The notes beneath the pieces were generated by a model, which worked only from the letters and a program-made list of their open reading frames with translations, ran no database searches and had not been told where the DNA came from. From assembly GCA_958419975.1 (NCBI GenBank), contig CATZIG010000097.1, positions 1 to 7,518 on the forward strand: DNA of 7,518 nucleotides, in the 5' to 3' direction. Both the position numbers and the translations under genes were made by a program. The DNA is from an uncultured Collinsella sp. GTDB taxonomy: Bacteria > Actinomycetota > Coriobacteriia > Coriobacteriales > Coriobacteriaceae. This document shows positions 1 through 5,444 of the stretch, in pieces. The stretch's first letter is position 1. The number at the start of each line of letters is the position of its first letter.

Positions 1-29
1 GGGGGAGGCCTCGCGGCCTCCCCCTTTTT
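1..29 (+). terminator. Intrinsic terminator of a gene left of the window
   Basis: A perfect 10-bp inverted repeat (1-10 with 15-24) encloses the 4-base loop TCGC and is followed at once by five T residues (25-29). This is the classical rho-independent layout for + strand transcription. The gene it serves lies outside the window, so its identity cannot be seen. It isolates the coaE transcription unit from upstream read-through. Confidence 0.9.
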
Positions 30-96
30 GCGTTGTATATACGTTGTACTTTGGGACCTAGCTCCCCCGTATGTGCTCTTACTGTTTGGCTGTATT

Positions 97-127
97 TTGA
101 GTCCATCTAGTGTATTTGAGCGATAAT
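97..127 (+). promoter_or_regulatory. Possible sigma-70-type promoter for coaE
   Basis: TTGAGT (97-102) resembles a -35 box and GATAAT (122-127) a -10 box, with a 19-base spacer that is longer than the usual 17. The stretch lies between the upstream terminator and the coaE ribosome site, where a promoter for the coaE-transglycosylase-uvrB unit is expected. The match is by eye only; the long spacer makes the call weak. Confidence 0.35.
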
Positions 128-143
128 TACTCGCATTGGCGTT

Positions 144-150
144 AGGGAGG
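144..150 (+). promoter_or_regulatory. Ribosome binding site of coaE
   Basis: AGGGAGG lies 5 bases before the ATG at 156 but only 2 bases before the in-frame TTG at 153. The spacing therefore favours ATG 156 as the start, one codon downstream of the longest possible reading frame. Confidence 0.75.
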
Positions 151-155
151 GCTTG

Positions 156-797
156 ATGTTTACCGTATTTGTCTTGGGCAATATTGCTTCGGGTAAGTCA
201 ACTGCCTGCCGCTATTTCGAATCTCGTGGCGCTATGCTTATCGATCTGGATGAGCTTGCAAAATCGCTGTATGTGCCGGGCTCTGATATCGTCAATACAC
301 TCGCGGATGAATTCGGTTGGGACATTTTGGATGAGGAAGGCGGCATTCGCCGCGGCATCCTCGCTTCTCGAGCTTTCGCTTCTCCTGATTCGGTCGCACG
401 GCTCAATGACATCGTGCATCCCATTCTGATTGAACAGCTTTCGCTTAGGATTCTCGATCCGGTTTGTTGTACGGTTTCATCTCCCCGTTATCCTTTTGCG
501 GCGGTCGAGGTTTCTGCTCCGACTGGTTTTGAGGATGCATTTGGCTTGGCTGATGAAATTTTGGTCATCAGCGCCCCTTTGTCAGTTCGTCGCGAGCGCG
601 CTATTCAACGTGGCATGGAGCCATCTGATTTTGATGCCCGTTCTGCTTGCCAGCCCGAAGAGTCTGCGCTGTGCAATCTCGCTACAACTGTGATTGACAA
701 TGCGGCAGACGATAACTCGCTCTTTGAACAACTGGACGCATGGCTTTCGCGCCATGGGTTCGGGGATGTAGCGGATAAGGAGGAGGCCGATGCCTAA
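156..797 (+). CDS. coaE: Dephospho-CoA kinase (divergent CoaE)
   Basis: This 213-residue cytoplasmic enzyme is predicted to catalyse the last step of coenzyme A synthesis, the ATP-dependent phosphorylation of the ribose 3'-hydroxyl of dephospho-CoA. The Walker A loop is GNIASGKST (residues 8-16). The typical following acidic motif appears as DLD (30-32, usually DAD). The stretch ASPDSVARLNDIVHPI (75-90) matches the conserved family segment ending in His-Pro, and the C-terminal VIDNAADDNSLFEQL (179-193) fits the family's IxN...L pattern. Length is normal (about 200). The middle part (100-140) is unusual: the common PLLFE motif is replaced by a sequence around VSAPTGFEDAF. The start at ATG 156 is chosen for its ribosome-site spacing. 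It is the first gene of an apparent operon and overlaps the next gene by 8 bases. Another P-loop kinase is possible but less likely, because coaE next to uvrB is a known actinobacterial arrangement. Confidence 0.86.
   Translation: MFTVFVLGNIASGKSTACRYFESRGAMLIDLDELAKSLYVPGSDIVNTLADEFGWDILDEEGGIRRGILASRAFASPDSVARLNDIVHPILIEQLSLRILDPVCCTVSSPRYPFAAVEVSAPTGFEDAFGLADEILVISAPLSVRRERAIQRGMEPSDFDARSACQPEESALCNLATTVIDNAADDNSLFEQLDAWLSRHGFGDVADKEEADA
777..783 (+). promoter_or_regulatory. Ribosome binding site of the lytic transglycosylase
   Basis: AAGGAGG, inside the 3' end of coaE, lies 6 bases before the ATG at 790. It fixes that start even though it overlaps the coaE stop codon (795-797), and implies that the two genes are translated from one mRNA. 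Confidence 0.8.
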
Positions 798-1371
798 GAC
801 ACGTTTCCTTACGTGGTATCGCCTTATACCGCTGGCTGCCGTTTTTGCCTTCGGCCTTATCTCATTCGTTTACTCATATGCTCCTGCCGCTTTCTTTAAG
901 CCGCTGTATCCGATTGACTACGAGGCGTATGTAAAGCAATCCAGTATTTCGCATAATCTGGATCCGTATCTGGTGTGCGCTGTCATTAAGTCGGAATCGA
1001 ATTGGGATCCCGAGGCCGAGTCGAATCAGGGTGCTCAGGGATTGATGCAGCTGATGCCCGAGACTGCCCAGGATATGATCGCCAAGGGCCTTGTCGACGG
1101 TGGCGAGTATTCGGCCGACAACCTTAACGATCCGGCTACGAATATCGAGTTTGGCTGTGCGTATCTTTCGTATCTTCTAGCGTATTTTAACGGGTCGACT
1201 GACAGTGCCATTGCCGCCTATAACGCCGGCATGGGCAATGTCGACGGATGGGCGCAGCAGAGTACGTCGCTTCATAATGCAATCACCTTTCCCGAGACGC
1301 AGGCGTATCTGATTCGTGTCAATAATGCCTGGGTTCGCTACAAAACCCTCTATCCCGATCGGTTCGTATAG
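790..1371 (+). CDS. Membrane-anchored lytic transglycosylase (SLT domain)
   Basis: This 193-residue protein is predicted to cleave the MurNAc-GlcNAc bond of peptidoglycan, forming 1,6-anhydroMurNAc ends. Residues 12-32 form one hydrophobic segment, read as an uncleaved anchor or signal peptide, which puts the catalytic domain outside the membrane. The Slt/GH23 fold is clear from ordered motifs: IKSESNWDP (66-74) with E69 as the expected catalytic glutamate, GAQGLMQLMPETA (81-93), NLNDPATNIEFGCAYL (111-126), AYNAG (143-147) and ETQAYLIRV (169-177). The protein consists of little more than the catalytic domain, with no LysM or other wall-binding module. It overlaps coaE by 8 bases and precedes uvrB by 51 bases, so co-transcription is likely although the three functions are unrelated. 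The partner machinery, whether division, sporulation-like or secretion, cannot be told from this window. Confidence 0.9.
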   Translation: MPKTRFLTWYRLIPLAAVFAFGLISFVYSYAPAAFFKPLYPIDYEAYVKQSSISHNLDPYLVCAVIKSESNWDPEAESNQGAQGLMQLMPETAQDMIAKGLVDGGEYSADNLNDPATNIEFGCAYLSYLLAYFNGSTDSAIAAYNAGMGNVDGWAQQSTSLHNAITFPETQAYLIRVNNAWVRYKTLYPDRFV

Positions 1372-1410
1372 GACTATGCCTGCCGCCTGCGTATACTGCA
1401 GATATATGAG

Positions 1411-1417
1411 TTAGGAG
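1411..1417 (+). promoter_or_regulatory. Ribosome binding site of uvrB
   Basis: TTAGGAG ends 5 bases before ATG 1423. It supports that start and therefore a UvrB N-terminus about 25 residues longer than the usual form, which begins shortly before the F-x-x-V-S-x-Y-x-P-x-G-x-Q-P motif (here residues 25-38). Confidence 0.7.
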
Positions 1418-1422
1418 TATCC

Positions 1423-2352
1423 ATGGCGGAATTTGAAGTAGAACGCGTTGGTGGTGAACTTAAGCGCTTTGGCGTTGAAGGCTCTGACGTGCCGTTTAAG
1501 GTCGTGTCTCCCTATGACCCTGCAGGCTCTCAGCCTAAAGCCATTGAGTCGCTTGTGCAGGGTGTGAGGGACGGAGACCGCTATCAGGTTTTGCTGGGCG
1601 TGACTGGTTCGGGCAAGACCTTCACGATGGCAAAGACTATTGAGGCCCTGGGAAAGCCGACGCTGGTCATGGCTCCGAATAAAACGCTCGCCGCTCAGCT
1701 TGCGAGCGAGCTCAAAGAGTTCTTTCCCAACAACGCTGTGGTCTACTTCGTCTCGTACTACGACTACTATCAGCCCGAGGCGTATGTGCCGCAAAGCGAT
1801 ACATATATCGAGAAAGACTCCTCGATTAACGAAGAGGTTGAGATGCTGCGACATCAGGCGACCGCATCGCTGCTCTCTCGACGCGATGTGATCGTTGTCG
1901 CATCGGTCTCGTGTATCTATGGCATTGGCTCTCCTGAGGACTATGCAGGTCTGGCTCCAAACGTCGACAAGAAGGTGCCGCTCGAGCGCGATGACTTTAT
2001 CCATGCACTTATCGACATTCAATATGATCGCAATGACTATGACCTGGCACGCGGCACGTTCCGCGTGCGCGGCGATGTTGTCGACGTGTATCCGCCTTAT
2101 GCCGAGCATCCGTTGCGGTTTGAGTTCTTTGGCGACGAGGTCGAGCTGATTGCCGAGATCGATGAGGTCACCGGTGAGATGCTTCGTGAGTACGATCCCT
2201 GTATGGCCGGCATCGCACTACGTGACCGAGAAGCCGAAGGTCAAGGCGGCTCTGAAATCGATCAGCGAAGAGTGCGAGAAGCGCGTGGCGGAGCTCAAGG
2301 CGACCGACAAGTTGCTCGAGGCGCAGCGTCTGCAGCAGCGCACCGATTATGA
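1423..2352 (+). CDS. uvrB: UvrB N-terminal fragment with a frameshifted tail
   Basis: As read, this frame encodes 309 residues, of which 1-258 are genuine UvrB. It contains the substrate-clamping start of domain 1a (S29 to A40), Walker A GVTGSGKT (59-66), the motif Ia region APNKTLAAQL (84-93), the aromatic beta-hairpin region SYYDYYQPEAYVP (111-123) that inserts between DNA strands, and domain 2 (about 157-250), which contacts UvrA. Residues 259-309 have lost UvrB character and are rich in Arg, Gly and Ala, as expected of out-of-frame sequence, ending at TGA 2350-2352. A product of this length would lack the DESH motif and the whole second helicase lobe, so it could bind UvrA at best and should not work in repair. 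Confidence 0.8.
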   Translation: MAEFEVERVGGELKRFGVEGSDVPFKVVSPYDPAGSQPKAIESLVQGVRDGDRYQVLLGVTGSGKTFTMAKTIEALGKPTLVMAPNKTLAAQLASELKEFFPNNAVVYFVSYYDYYQPEAYVPQSDTYIEKDSSINEEVEMLRHQATASLLSRRDVIVVASVSCIYGIGSPEDYAGLAPNVDKKVPLERDDFIHALIDIQYDRNDYDLARGTFRVRGDVVDVYPPYAEHPLRFEFFGDEVELIAEIDEVTGEMLREYDPCMAGIALRDREAEGQGGSEIDQRRVREARGGAQGDRQVARGAASAAAHRL

Positions 2353-3658
2353 TCTTGAGATGCTCGAGACGATGGGCTTTTGCAACGGCATCGAGAACTA
2401 CTCGCGTCATCTGGACGGTCGCAAGCCGGGTGAGCCGCCGTTTACCCTAATCGATTACTTTCCCAAGGATATGCTCTGCATCATCGATGAGAGCCATGTG
2501 ACGGTGCCGCAGATTCGCGGCATGCACGAAGGTGACCGCTCGCGCAAGGTGACGCTGGTGGAACACGGTTTTCGCCTGCCCTCGGCGCTCGATAACCGCC
2601 CGCTTCGTTTCGATGAGTTTGAGGCAAGGATCCCCCAGTTTATCTATGTTTCGGCCACGCCGGGCGACTACGAGCTGCGGGTGAGCCAAAACGATGTGGA
2701 GCAGATTATTCGTCCGACCGGTCTGCTCGATCCCAAGATCGATGTGCGTCCGGTTCGCGGTCAGATTGACGATCTTGAGGACGAGATTCGCGAGCGCGTT
2801 GCCCGCAAGGAGCGCGTGCTGGTGACCACGTTGACCAAGCGCATGGCCGAGGACCTGACCGACCATCTGCTTGATGCGGGCATTAAGGTCAATTACATGC
2901 ATTCTGATACGGCGACAATGGACCGTGTCGAGATCCTGCGAACGCTGCGCGAGGGCAAGATCGATGTTCTCGTTGGCATCAACCTGCTTCGCGAGGGCTT
3001 GGATCTTCCCGAGGTCTCACTGGTGGCAATTCTCGATGCCGATAAGGAAGGATTCTTGCGCAACCGCCGTTCGCTGATTCAGACGATTGGCCGCGCGGCC
3101 CGTAACGCCGATGGCGAAGTCATCATGTATGCGGACGTTGTGACCGATTCGATGAAAGAGGCCATCGAGGAGACGCAGCGCCGTCGCGAGATTCAGATGG
3201 CATATAACGAAGAACATGGCATTGTGCCCAAGACAGTGCGCAAGGCCATCAACGACATCTCAAGTTTTATTGCCGAGGCCGAAAAAACTGTGGGCTCCAA
3301 GGGACGCTCGAAGGGCGACTCTCTTGGCCATGGCGCATTCTATACGCCCGATGAGTCGGGCGAGGGCGGTGTGCCGGAAACGGTGGCGCCCGAGCAGACA
3401 CTTGCGGAGCAGTTGGAAGAACTGCCGCATGACGAGCTTGTGCGGATCGTCGAAACCATGGAAGAGGATATGCGTAACGCTTCTGCCGCTATGGACTTTG
3501 AGGAGGCGGCGCGCCTGCGCGATGCCGTCGTTCAGATTCGGGCGATGCTCGAGGGTGCGTCTGAGGACGAGACGATCGAGCGCTTACGCTCGCAGGCCCG
3601 CAAGGGTTCCACGTTCGCATCGGGCAGAAAACGCCAGGGTGCACGGTTTAAGAAATAG
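2150..3658 (+). CDS. uvrB: UvrB C-terminal fragment
   Basis: The open frame begins at TTG 2150 (next ATG 2162), but UvrB-like sequence starts only near 2198-2207 with PASHYVTEKPKV. The first 16-18 residues are out-of-frame sequence of the N-terminal part. Counted from TTG 2150, the fragment carries LLEAQRLQQRTDYDLEML (55-72), NYSRHLDGRKPGEPP (83-97), Walker B DESH (113-116), YVSATPGDYE (166-175), the helicase lobe with HSDT (251-254) and GINLLREGLDLPEV (276-289), motif VI QTIGRAARN (311-319), and a C-terminal UVR motif (about 425-468, core MDFEEAARLRD) that binds UvrC. No convincing ribosome site precedes either start; GAGG at 2137-2140 is weak and far away. Separate translation is therefore doubtful. 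Confidence 0.72.
   Translation: MPRSMRSPVRCFVSTIPVWPASHYVTEKPKVKAALKSISEECEKRVAELKATDKLLEAQRLQQRTDYDLEMLETMGFCNGIENYSRHLDGRKPGEPPFTLIDYFPKDMLCIIDESHVTVPQIRGMHEGDRSRKVTLVEHGFRLPSALDNRPLRFDEFEARIPQFIYVSATPGDYELRVSQNDVEQIIRPTGLLDPKIDVRPVRGQIDDLEDEIRERVARKERVLVTTLTKRMAEDLTDHLLDAGIKVNYMHSDTATMDRVEILRTLREGKIDVLVGINLLREGLDLPEVSLVAILDADKEGFLRNRRSLIQTIGRAARNADGEVIMYADVVTDSMKEAIEETQRRREIQMAYNEEHGIVPKTVRKAINDISSFIAEAEKTVGSKGRSKGDSLGHGAFYTPDESGEGGVPETVAPEQTLAEQLEELPHDELVRIVETMEEDMRNASAAMDFEEAARLRDAVVQIRAMLEGASEDETIERLRSQARKGSTFASGRKRQGARFKK
2197..2206 (+). other. uvrB: Frameshift site in uvrB
   Basis: Reading frame one gives ...REYD up to base 2196; the next frame gives PASHYVT from base 2207. Ten bases separate them. 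Known UvrB proteins have five residues here between the acidic stretch and P-A-x-H (for example EHVAIFPASHF in Bacillus), which is fifteen bases. The simplest reading is a net loss of five bases. A one-base insertion combined with a two-residue shorter loop also fits. The ten bases are CCCTGTATGG. Confidence 0.75.
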
Positions 3659-3661
3659 CGA

Positions 3662-3704
3662 ACAGGCCCCGAGTTCCCTGTGGAGCTCGGGGCCTGTGTC
3701 TTTT
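3662..3704 (+). terminator. Intrinsic terminator after uvrB, between convergent genes
   Basis: A perfect 12-bp inverted repeat (3662-3673 with 3686-3697) extends inward by four more pairs (one G-T) to a 4-base loop at 3678-3681. TCTTTT follows at 3699-3704. It starts 3 bases after the uvrB stop. On the - strand the same hairpin is followed by only a loosely T-rich stretch, so it may stop the convergent dehydrogenase transcript less efficiently. It fills most of the 65-base gap between the two stop codons. Confidence 0.9.
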
Positions 3705-3723
3705 GCGCGCTGGAATTCGTGCG

Positions 3724-5364
3724 TTAGAGGTCCGCGATCAGGGCTTCGGCACAACGGATGCCGTCGGTGGCCGCGCTCATGATGCCGCCGGCATATCCAG
3801 CTCCCTCACCACAAGGGTAGAGGCCCGGGGTCGACACGGCATGGCACGTTCGGTCTCGGGTGACAGTGACCGGTGAGCTCGAACGAGTCTCCACGCCGGT
3901 AAGAACGGCATCGGGACGGTCGTAGCCTCGTAGCTTTTTTCCGAGTAGGGGAAGTCCCAGGCGGAGCGACTCGACGATATGCTGCGGCAGGGCTTCGTCA
4001 ATTGTCGTCCAGGTCACACCGAGCGGATAGGTGGGCTTTACCTTTCCGGGCGCCTTGCTGGCGCGTCCTGCGAGGAAATCTCCGACGAGTTGTGCCGGTG
4101 CGTTCCAGTTGGAACCGCCCAGGCGATAGGCGGCCGCCTCGCAGGCGCGCTGGAGCTCGATGCCGGCGAGCGGGTCATCGTTGGGAAGGTCCTCAGGCGT
4201 GACGTTAACGAGCAGGGCGGCGTTTGCGTTGCGTCCGTCGCGGGCATTGAGGCTGGCGCCGTTGACGCACAGGTGGCCCTGCTCGGAAGAGGCGGCGACA
4301 ACCTGCCCGCCGGGGCACATGCAAAACGAGAACACGCTGCGGCCGTTGGGAAGATGGGCGACGAGCTTGTAGGGGGCTGCTCCGAGGGCAGGATGTCCCG
4401 CCAAGGCTCCATATTGGGCTCGGTCGATGTCGCGCTGCGGATGCTCGATGCGAACGCCCATGGCAAAGGTCTTTTGTGTGAGGGCCACGTTGTGGTCCTT
4501 AAGGAGCTCAAAAATATCGCGAGCAGAATGCCCACAGGCGAGGATGAGGTGCTTTGTTTCGATTGGCTCGTAAGCGGCGTCTTGGGACGATTGGACATCG
4601 ATACCGGTGATGGCGCCAGACGCGTCGGTGCGAATGTCGACGAGCTTCGTTCGATAACGGACGACACCTCCGAGCTGCTCGGTGCGCTGGGATATAGCGG
4701 TGACAACCTTGGGAAGGATGTCGGAGCCAATGTGCGGCTTGGCATCCCACAGAATATCGCGGGGCGCACCCGCCTCGACGAAGGTTTCGAGGATAAGGCG
4801 ATGGGCGGGATTTTTTGTTCCCGTATTGAGCTTGCCGTCCGAGAAGGTCCCCGCGCCGCCCAGACCAAACTGAATATTGCTCTCGGGGTCGAGGATGCGC
4901 TCCTTTAGAAAGAGGTCGATCGCCTGCGAGCGGCGAAATGCCGGGTCGCCGCGCTCGATAAGCAAGGGCTTAAGACCTGCTTCGGCGAGCGTGAGCGCAG
5001 CGAAAAGGCCGGCGCATCCGGCGCCGACAACGACGGGGCGCTCTTTGGATGCGTCGGAAATGGGGGAGGGGAATGAAGGCTCATCGTCTTCTATCGCGCG
5101 TACGAGCGAGCGGTCACGTTCGGAAACGCTGTCGACCGCTTCTCGCTCGAGGTGGGGACTGGTCAGCTCAACACGAAAGCTCAGGATAAAATGGACGTCT
5201 CGTTTTTTGCGAGCGTCGATTGACTTGCGGTGGAGCTCGATGGACTTGATCTCGGAGTCTTTGCAACGTAGGACGCGCTTGGCGACTCGCTTGCCAACAA
5301 TGAGGCAGGCATTTTCATCGCCGGCTTCATCGAGCGAAGCGTTGACTTGGGTGATTTCGATCAT
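3724..5364 (-). CDS. FAD-dependent dehydrogenase, COG2509 type
   Basis: This 546-residue soluble flavoprotein belongs to a widespread family of FAD-dependent oxidoreductases without a firmly assigned reaction. Residues 1-105 form the N-terminal accessory region, with a basic stretch at 25-56 (KRVAKRVLRC onward). VVVGAGCAGLFAALTLAEAG (111-130) is the Rossmann FAD loop with GxGxxG glycines 114, 116 and 119, closed by the acidic E137. Family hallmarks follow: SNIQFGLGGAGTFSDGKL (162-179), ACGHSARD (276-283), FCMCPGGQVVAASSE (347-361), NGASLNARDGRNAN (368-381), GVETRSSSPV (490-499) and CGEGAGYAGGIMSAATDG (518-535), the last two near the flavin. The start at ATG 5364 is chosen because AAGGAG precedes it at correct spacing and the family begins M-I-x-I. 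A longer frame from GTG 5487 would overlap the upstream gene. It is separated from the upstream flavoprotein by 80 bases with a terminator-like hairpin, so it may have its own promoter. Confidence 0.87.
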   Translation of the reverse strand: MIEITQVNASLDEAGDENACLIVGKRVAKRVLRCKDSEIKSIELHRKSIDARKKRDVHFILSFRVELTSPHLEREAVDSVSERDRSLVRAIEDDEPSFPSPISDASKERPVVVGAGCAGLFAALTLAEAGLKPLLIERGDPAFRRSQAIDLFLKERILDPESNIQFGLGGAGTFSDGKLNTGTKNPAHRLILETFVEAGAPRDILWDAKPHIGSDILPKVVTAISQRTEQLGGVVRYRTKLVDIRTDASGAITGIDVQSSQDAAYEPIETKHLILACGHSARDIFELLKDHNVALTQKTFAMGVRIEHPQRDIDRAQYGALAGHPALGAAPYKLVAHLPNGRSVFSFCMCPGGQVVAASSEQGHLCVNGASLNARDGRNANAALLVNVTPEDLPNDDPLAGIELQRACEAAAYRLGGSNWNAPAQLVGDFLAGRASKAPGKVKPTYPLGVTWTTIDEALPQHIVESLRLGLPLLGKKLRGYDRPDAVLTGVETRSSSPVTVTRDRTCHAVSTPGLYPCGEGAGYAGGIMSAATDGIRCAEALIADL

Positions 5365-5370
5365 CGAGGT

Positions 5371-5376
5371 CTCCTT
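5371..5376 (-). promoter_or_regulatory. Ribosome binding site deciding the start of the COG2509 gene
   Basis: On the - strand AAGGAG (5376 to 5371) lies 6 bases before the ATG at 5364-5362. It rules in favour of this start over the longer in-frame GTG at 5487. Confidence 0.8.
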
Positions 5377-5381
5377 AGAGG

Positions 5382-5414
5382 CAAGAAAGAGGCCGTCCGG
5401 TATCCCAGACGGCC
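5382..5414 (-). terminator. Terminator-like hairpin after the BaiN-like gene
   Basis: GGCCGTC (5391-5397) pairs with GACGGCC (5408-5414); past one mismatch, two further pairs close a 4-base loop. On the - strand the stem is followed by TCTTTCTT, a broken T tract. Its place, 30 bases after the stop codon of the BaiN-like gene, suits an intrinsic terminator for the mrp–flavoprotein unit. It also sits in the leader of the next gene, so it could be leaky or act as an attenuator. Confidence 0.65.
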
Positions 5415-5428
5415 CGAATGCGTTTTTG

Positions 5429-5434
5429 ATTATA
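5429..5434 (-). promoter_or_regulatory. Possible -10 box upstream of the COG2509 gene
   Basis: The - strand carries a perfect TATAAT at 5434-5429 in the short non-coding gap, 10 bases after the BaiN-like stop codon. No good -35 box is visible at 16-18 bases; the best candidates lie inside the preceding gene and match poorly. If active, its transcript would start near 5422 and include the hairpin at 5391-5414 in its leader. Confidence 0.35.
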
Positions 5435-5444
5435 GACTGCGCGG

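Larger units (their letters stand above)
1423..3658 (+). pseudogene. uvrB: uvrB, excinuclease ABC subunit B, interrupted by a frameshift
   Basis: UvrB is the helicase-like damage-verification subunit of the UvrABC nucleotide excision repair complex. It receives lesions from UvrA and recruits UvrC. Here the full gene is present but split between two frames. Codons 1-258 (1423-2196) read in one frame and the rest, from the PASHYVT motif at 2207 to the TAG at 3656-3658, in the +1 frame. Restoring the frame would give about 741-746 residues, long for the family (about 660-700) because of an N-terminal extension and a long acidic linker before the C-terminal UVR motif. All helicase motifs survive across the two parts: GVTGSGKT, DESH and QTIGRAARN. 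No other stops or frame breaks are visible, so the lesion is either recent or an artefact of sequencing or assembly. The gene follows the transglycosylase gene by 51 bases and ends at a strong terminator; uvrA is not adjacent. Confidence 0.88.

Noticed and set aside
1369..1397. Promoter directly before uvrB (TATACT at 1392-1397)
   Set aside because: The hexamer resembles a -10 box, but the sequence 17 bases upstream (TAGGAC) is a poor -35 and the short gap fits an operon; not enough support.
1438..1452. Possible LexA (SOS) box near the uvrB start
   Set aside because: GAAC at 1441-1444 is followed by GCGT and TGGT, so the second half-site GTTC is missing, and the position is inside the coding region.
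1411..2109. - strand open frame (232 codons) opposite the first part of uvrB
   Set aside because: It mirrors the codon structure of uvrB, shows no family resemblance and is rich in His, Arg and Cys as typical antisense translations are.
1423..3658. Two separate, functional UvrB half-proteins
   Set aside because: The N-terminal frame ends in about 50 residues of non-UvrB sequence, the C-terminal frame has no good start signal, and the two overlap by about 200 bases; this is the picture of a frameshift.
3979..4908. Long + strand open frame (309 codons) opposite the COG2509 gene
   Set aside because: It is antisense to a gene with clear FAD motifs, has no recognisable domain and no ribosome site, and long antisense frames are expected in GC-rich codon-biased DNA.
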